Assembly: GCA_910579135.1 (NCBI GenBank)
Contig: CAJTTM010000003.1
Location: 1 to 64,000 of the forward strand
Source of the DNA: an uncultured Erysipelotrichales bacterium
GTDB taxonomy: Bacteria > Bacillota_I > Bacilli_A > Erysipelotrichales > Coprobacillaceae
DNA: 64,000 nucleotides
Reading direction: 5' to 3'
The notes below the pieces were generated by a model. That model made no database searches. It was not told the DNA's origin and was given only the letters and a program-made list of their open reading frames with translations. Below are positions 63,190 through 64,000 of the stretch, piece after piece (position 1 is the stretch's first letter; each line of letters begins with the position of its first letter). A program made the position numbers and the translations under genes.

Positions 63190-64000
63190 ATCGTATTTGA
63201 ATATCATTTATATTTTTTAATATAATATTTATAGTTCCATCACTTTGAACTTCCTTCTTAATATTTTCACCATTAACATAATCATCTATAGATACATTAA
63301 TCTCAATATCAGTGTCAAGAACAAGCTTACATTTCTCCATGGTTCCTGTTACAGTATAAATTTCATCATTTTCATCAATCCCCATATCTTTAAGCATTAA
63401 CTCACTTTCTTCTTGAGCTTGATAGTCTCTTTCTAAAACCTTTTTTACAATAGATAAAGGTTTAATAGGAAGATGATTTTCCATTCGTGAAGCCACCTCT
63501 TGTTTCATCAAAGGCAAAGCTTCAACTTCATTAACATGATACATATCATCCAACTTATTAACTACCCTTTTCATAGTATTATACTTTTGCTTATCAGTTA
63601 ACTTTTCTTCTCCTTTTATCCATTGAGTATTAAGATAATAATCATTTCTACCATCAATTAAATATTTCTTTTCAATCAAAGATAGTTGACTTGTATCAAC
63701 ATTAATAATAACAGCCTCATCAACAGCACTTCCTTGAGTTGGTAAAACTTGTTTTCTTGTAATTCTTACACTACCTTCTTCAACAACACTAAAAGGTATA
63801 TATCTATAATTTAACTTTAAAATTGCGATATACCTTTCCCCGTCCTTATAACAATCTACAATTAAAACATTACAATTAGGCATCTCTTCAATAACACTAC
63901 CAAGAGCATAAAGTTTATCTGTGATTTCTTTTGCTTGAGCAATAAATTGTTCATCACTTTCTATCATTTGTTTGCTTCTTAATAACATTTCATGTAAACT
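63188..64000 (-). CDS. Nucleoid-associated protein (NdpA/YejK-like), 5' end cut by the window
   Basis: At least 266 residues of a PF04245-type protein. CNVLIVDCYKDGERYIAILK, then LNYRYIP and VLPTQGSAVDEAVIINV fit the family's middle part. The frame stays open to the window end without a convincing ribosome site at the first ATG (63988), and family members are about 330 residues, so the true start lies outside. The role in chromosome organisation is poorly known. Related proteins are sometimes found in defence islands, but nothing here shows that. Confidence 0.75.
   Translation of the reverse strand, partial: SLHEMLLRSKQMIESDEQFIAQAKEITDKLYALGSVIEEMPNCNVLIVDCYKDGERYIAILKLNYRYIPFSVVEEGSVRITRKQVLPTQGSAVDEAVIINVDTSQLSLIEKKYLIDGRNDYYLNTQWIKGEEKLTDKQKYNTMKRVVNKLDDMYHVNEVEALPLMKQEVASRMENHLPIKPLSIVKKVLERDYQAQEESELMLKDMGIDENDEIYTVTGTMEKCKLVLDTDIEINVSIDDYVNGENIKKEVQSDGTINIILKNINDIQIR

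Noticed and set aside
62748..63200. Plus-strand open frame across the oppA start
   Set aside because: It crosses the opp promoter and coding start on the opposite strand and has no ribosome site.
1..64000. CRISPR arrays, tRNA or rRNA genes
   Set aside because: No spaced identical repeats of CRISPR type and no cloverleaf or rRNA-like stretches were noticed while reading both strands; a dedicated tRNA scan was not possible.

Overview
The window looks like chromosome of a low-GC, Gram-positive, anaerobe-type Firmicute, most likely Erysipelotrichia (Coprobacillus/Erysipelotrichales-like). The reasons are an AT-rich sequence, strong AGGAGG ribosome sites, Bacillus-like clusters (glyS-dnaG-rpoD-trmK-nif3 and nfo-cshB-yqfQ-ispH), RNase J, FtsEX, MEP isoprenoid enzymes (IspG, IspH) and spore genes (SpoIIP, GPR). 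The taxon is an inference from gene content; there is no rRNA or tRNA here to test it.

Layout. 0-5 kb: thioredoxin and an MscS channel, then DegV, RNase J and a membrane-anchored phosphoesterase-like protein. 4.9-10.7 kb: an accessory cassette bounded by two copies of the 3' end of that phosphoesterase gene. It encodes a small secreted protein, two ATPase-permease fusions of MacB type and a LytTR response regulator, with a strong promoter and spaced repeats between the divergent genes. 10.7-13.5 kb: a small membrane protein, a uracil permease, a deleted fossil of the cassette's ABC gene and a broken IS3-family transposase. 13.5-18.4 kb: RpiR regulator, PPP-type phosphatase, two small unknowns, PgsA, FtsEX and a zinc-ribbon protein. 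18.5-34.7 kb: two nearly identical rpn nuclease genes on opposite strands, each with an internal start for a short C-terminal protein, plus a third free-standing C-terminal copy. Between them lie nucleoside salvage, Fmt, spore genes, rpsT, PepF, a decayed DUF1295 gene, a DMT transporter, IspG and an unusual EIIB-ROK fusion. 34.8-40 kb: nfo-cshB, yqfQ, ispH and a MATE pump. 40-50 kb: a large hybrid histidine kinase and the glyS-dnaG-rpoD operon. 50-57 kb: an alpha/beta hydrolase with an Asp at the nucleophile elbow, YgiQ, and a glgB-glgP glycogen pair with a cre-like site. 57-64 kb: a complete oppABCDF oligopeptide importer and a nucleoid-associated protein cut by the window edge.

Most of the window is ordinary housekeeping DNA. 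The parts that deserve attention are (1) the repeat-bounded peptide/ABC/LytTR cassette and its fossil relative, (2) the rpn family with built-in and free-standing short forms, which looks like a toxin-inhibitor arrangement, and (3) the EIIB-ROK fusion whose ROK domain lacks the catalytic Asp and the usual phosphate loop, suggesting a PTS-linked sensor rather than a kinase. All functions are read from sequence motifs and context; no database search was run.
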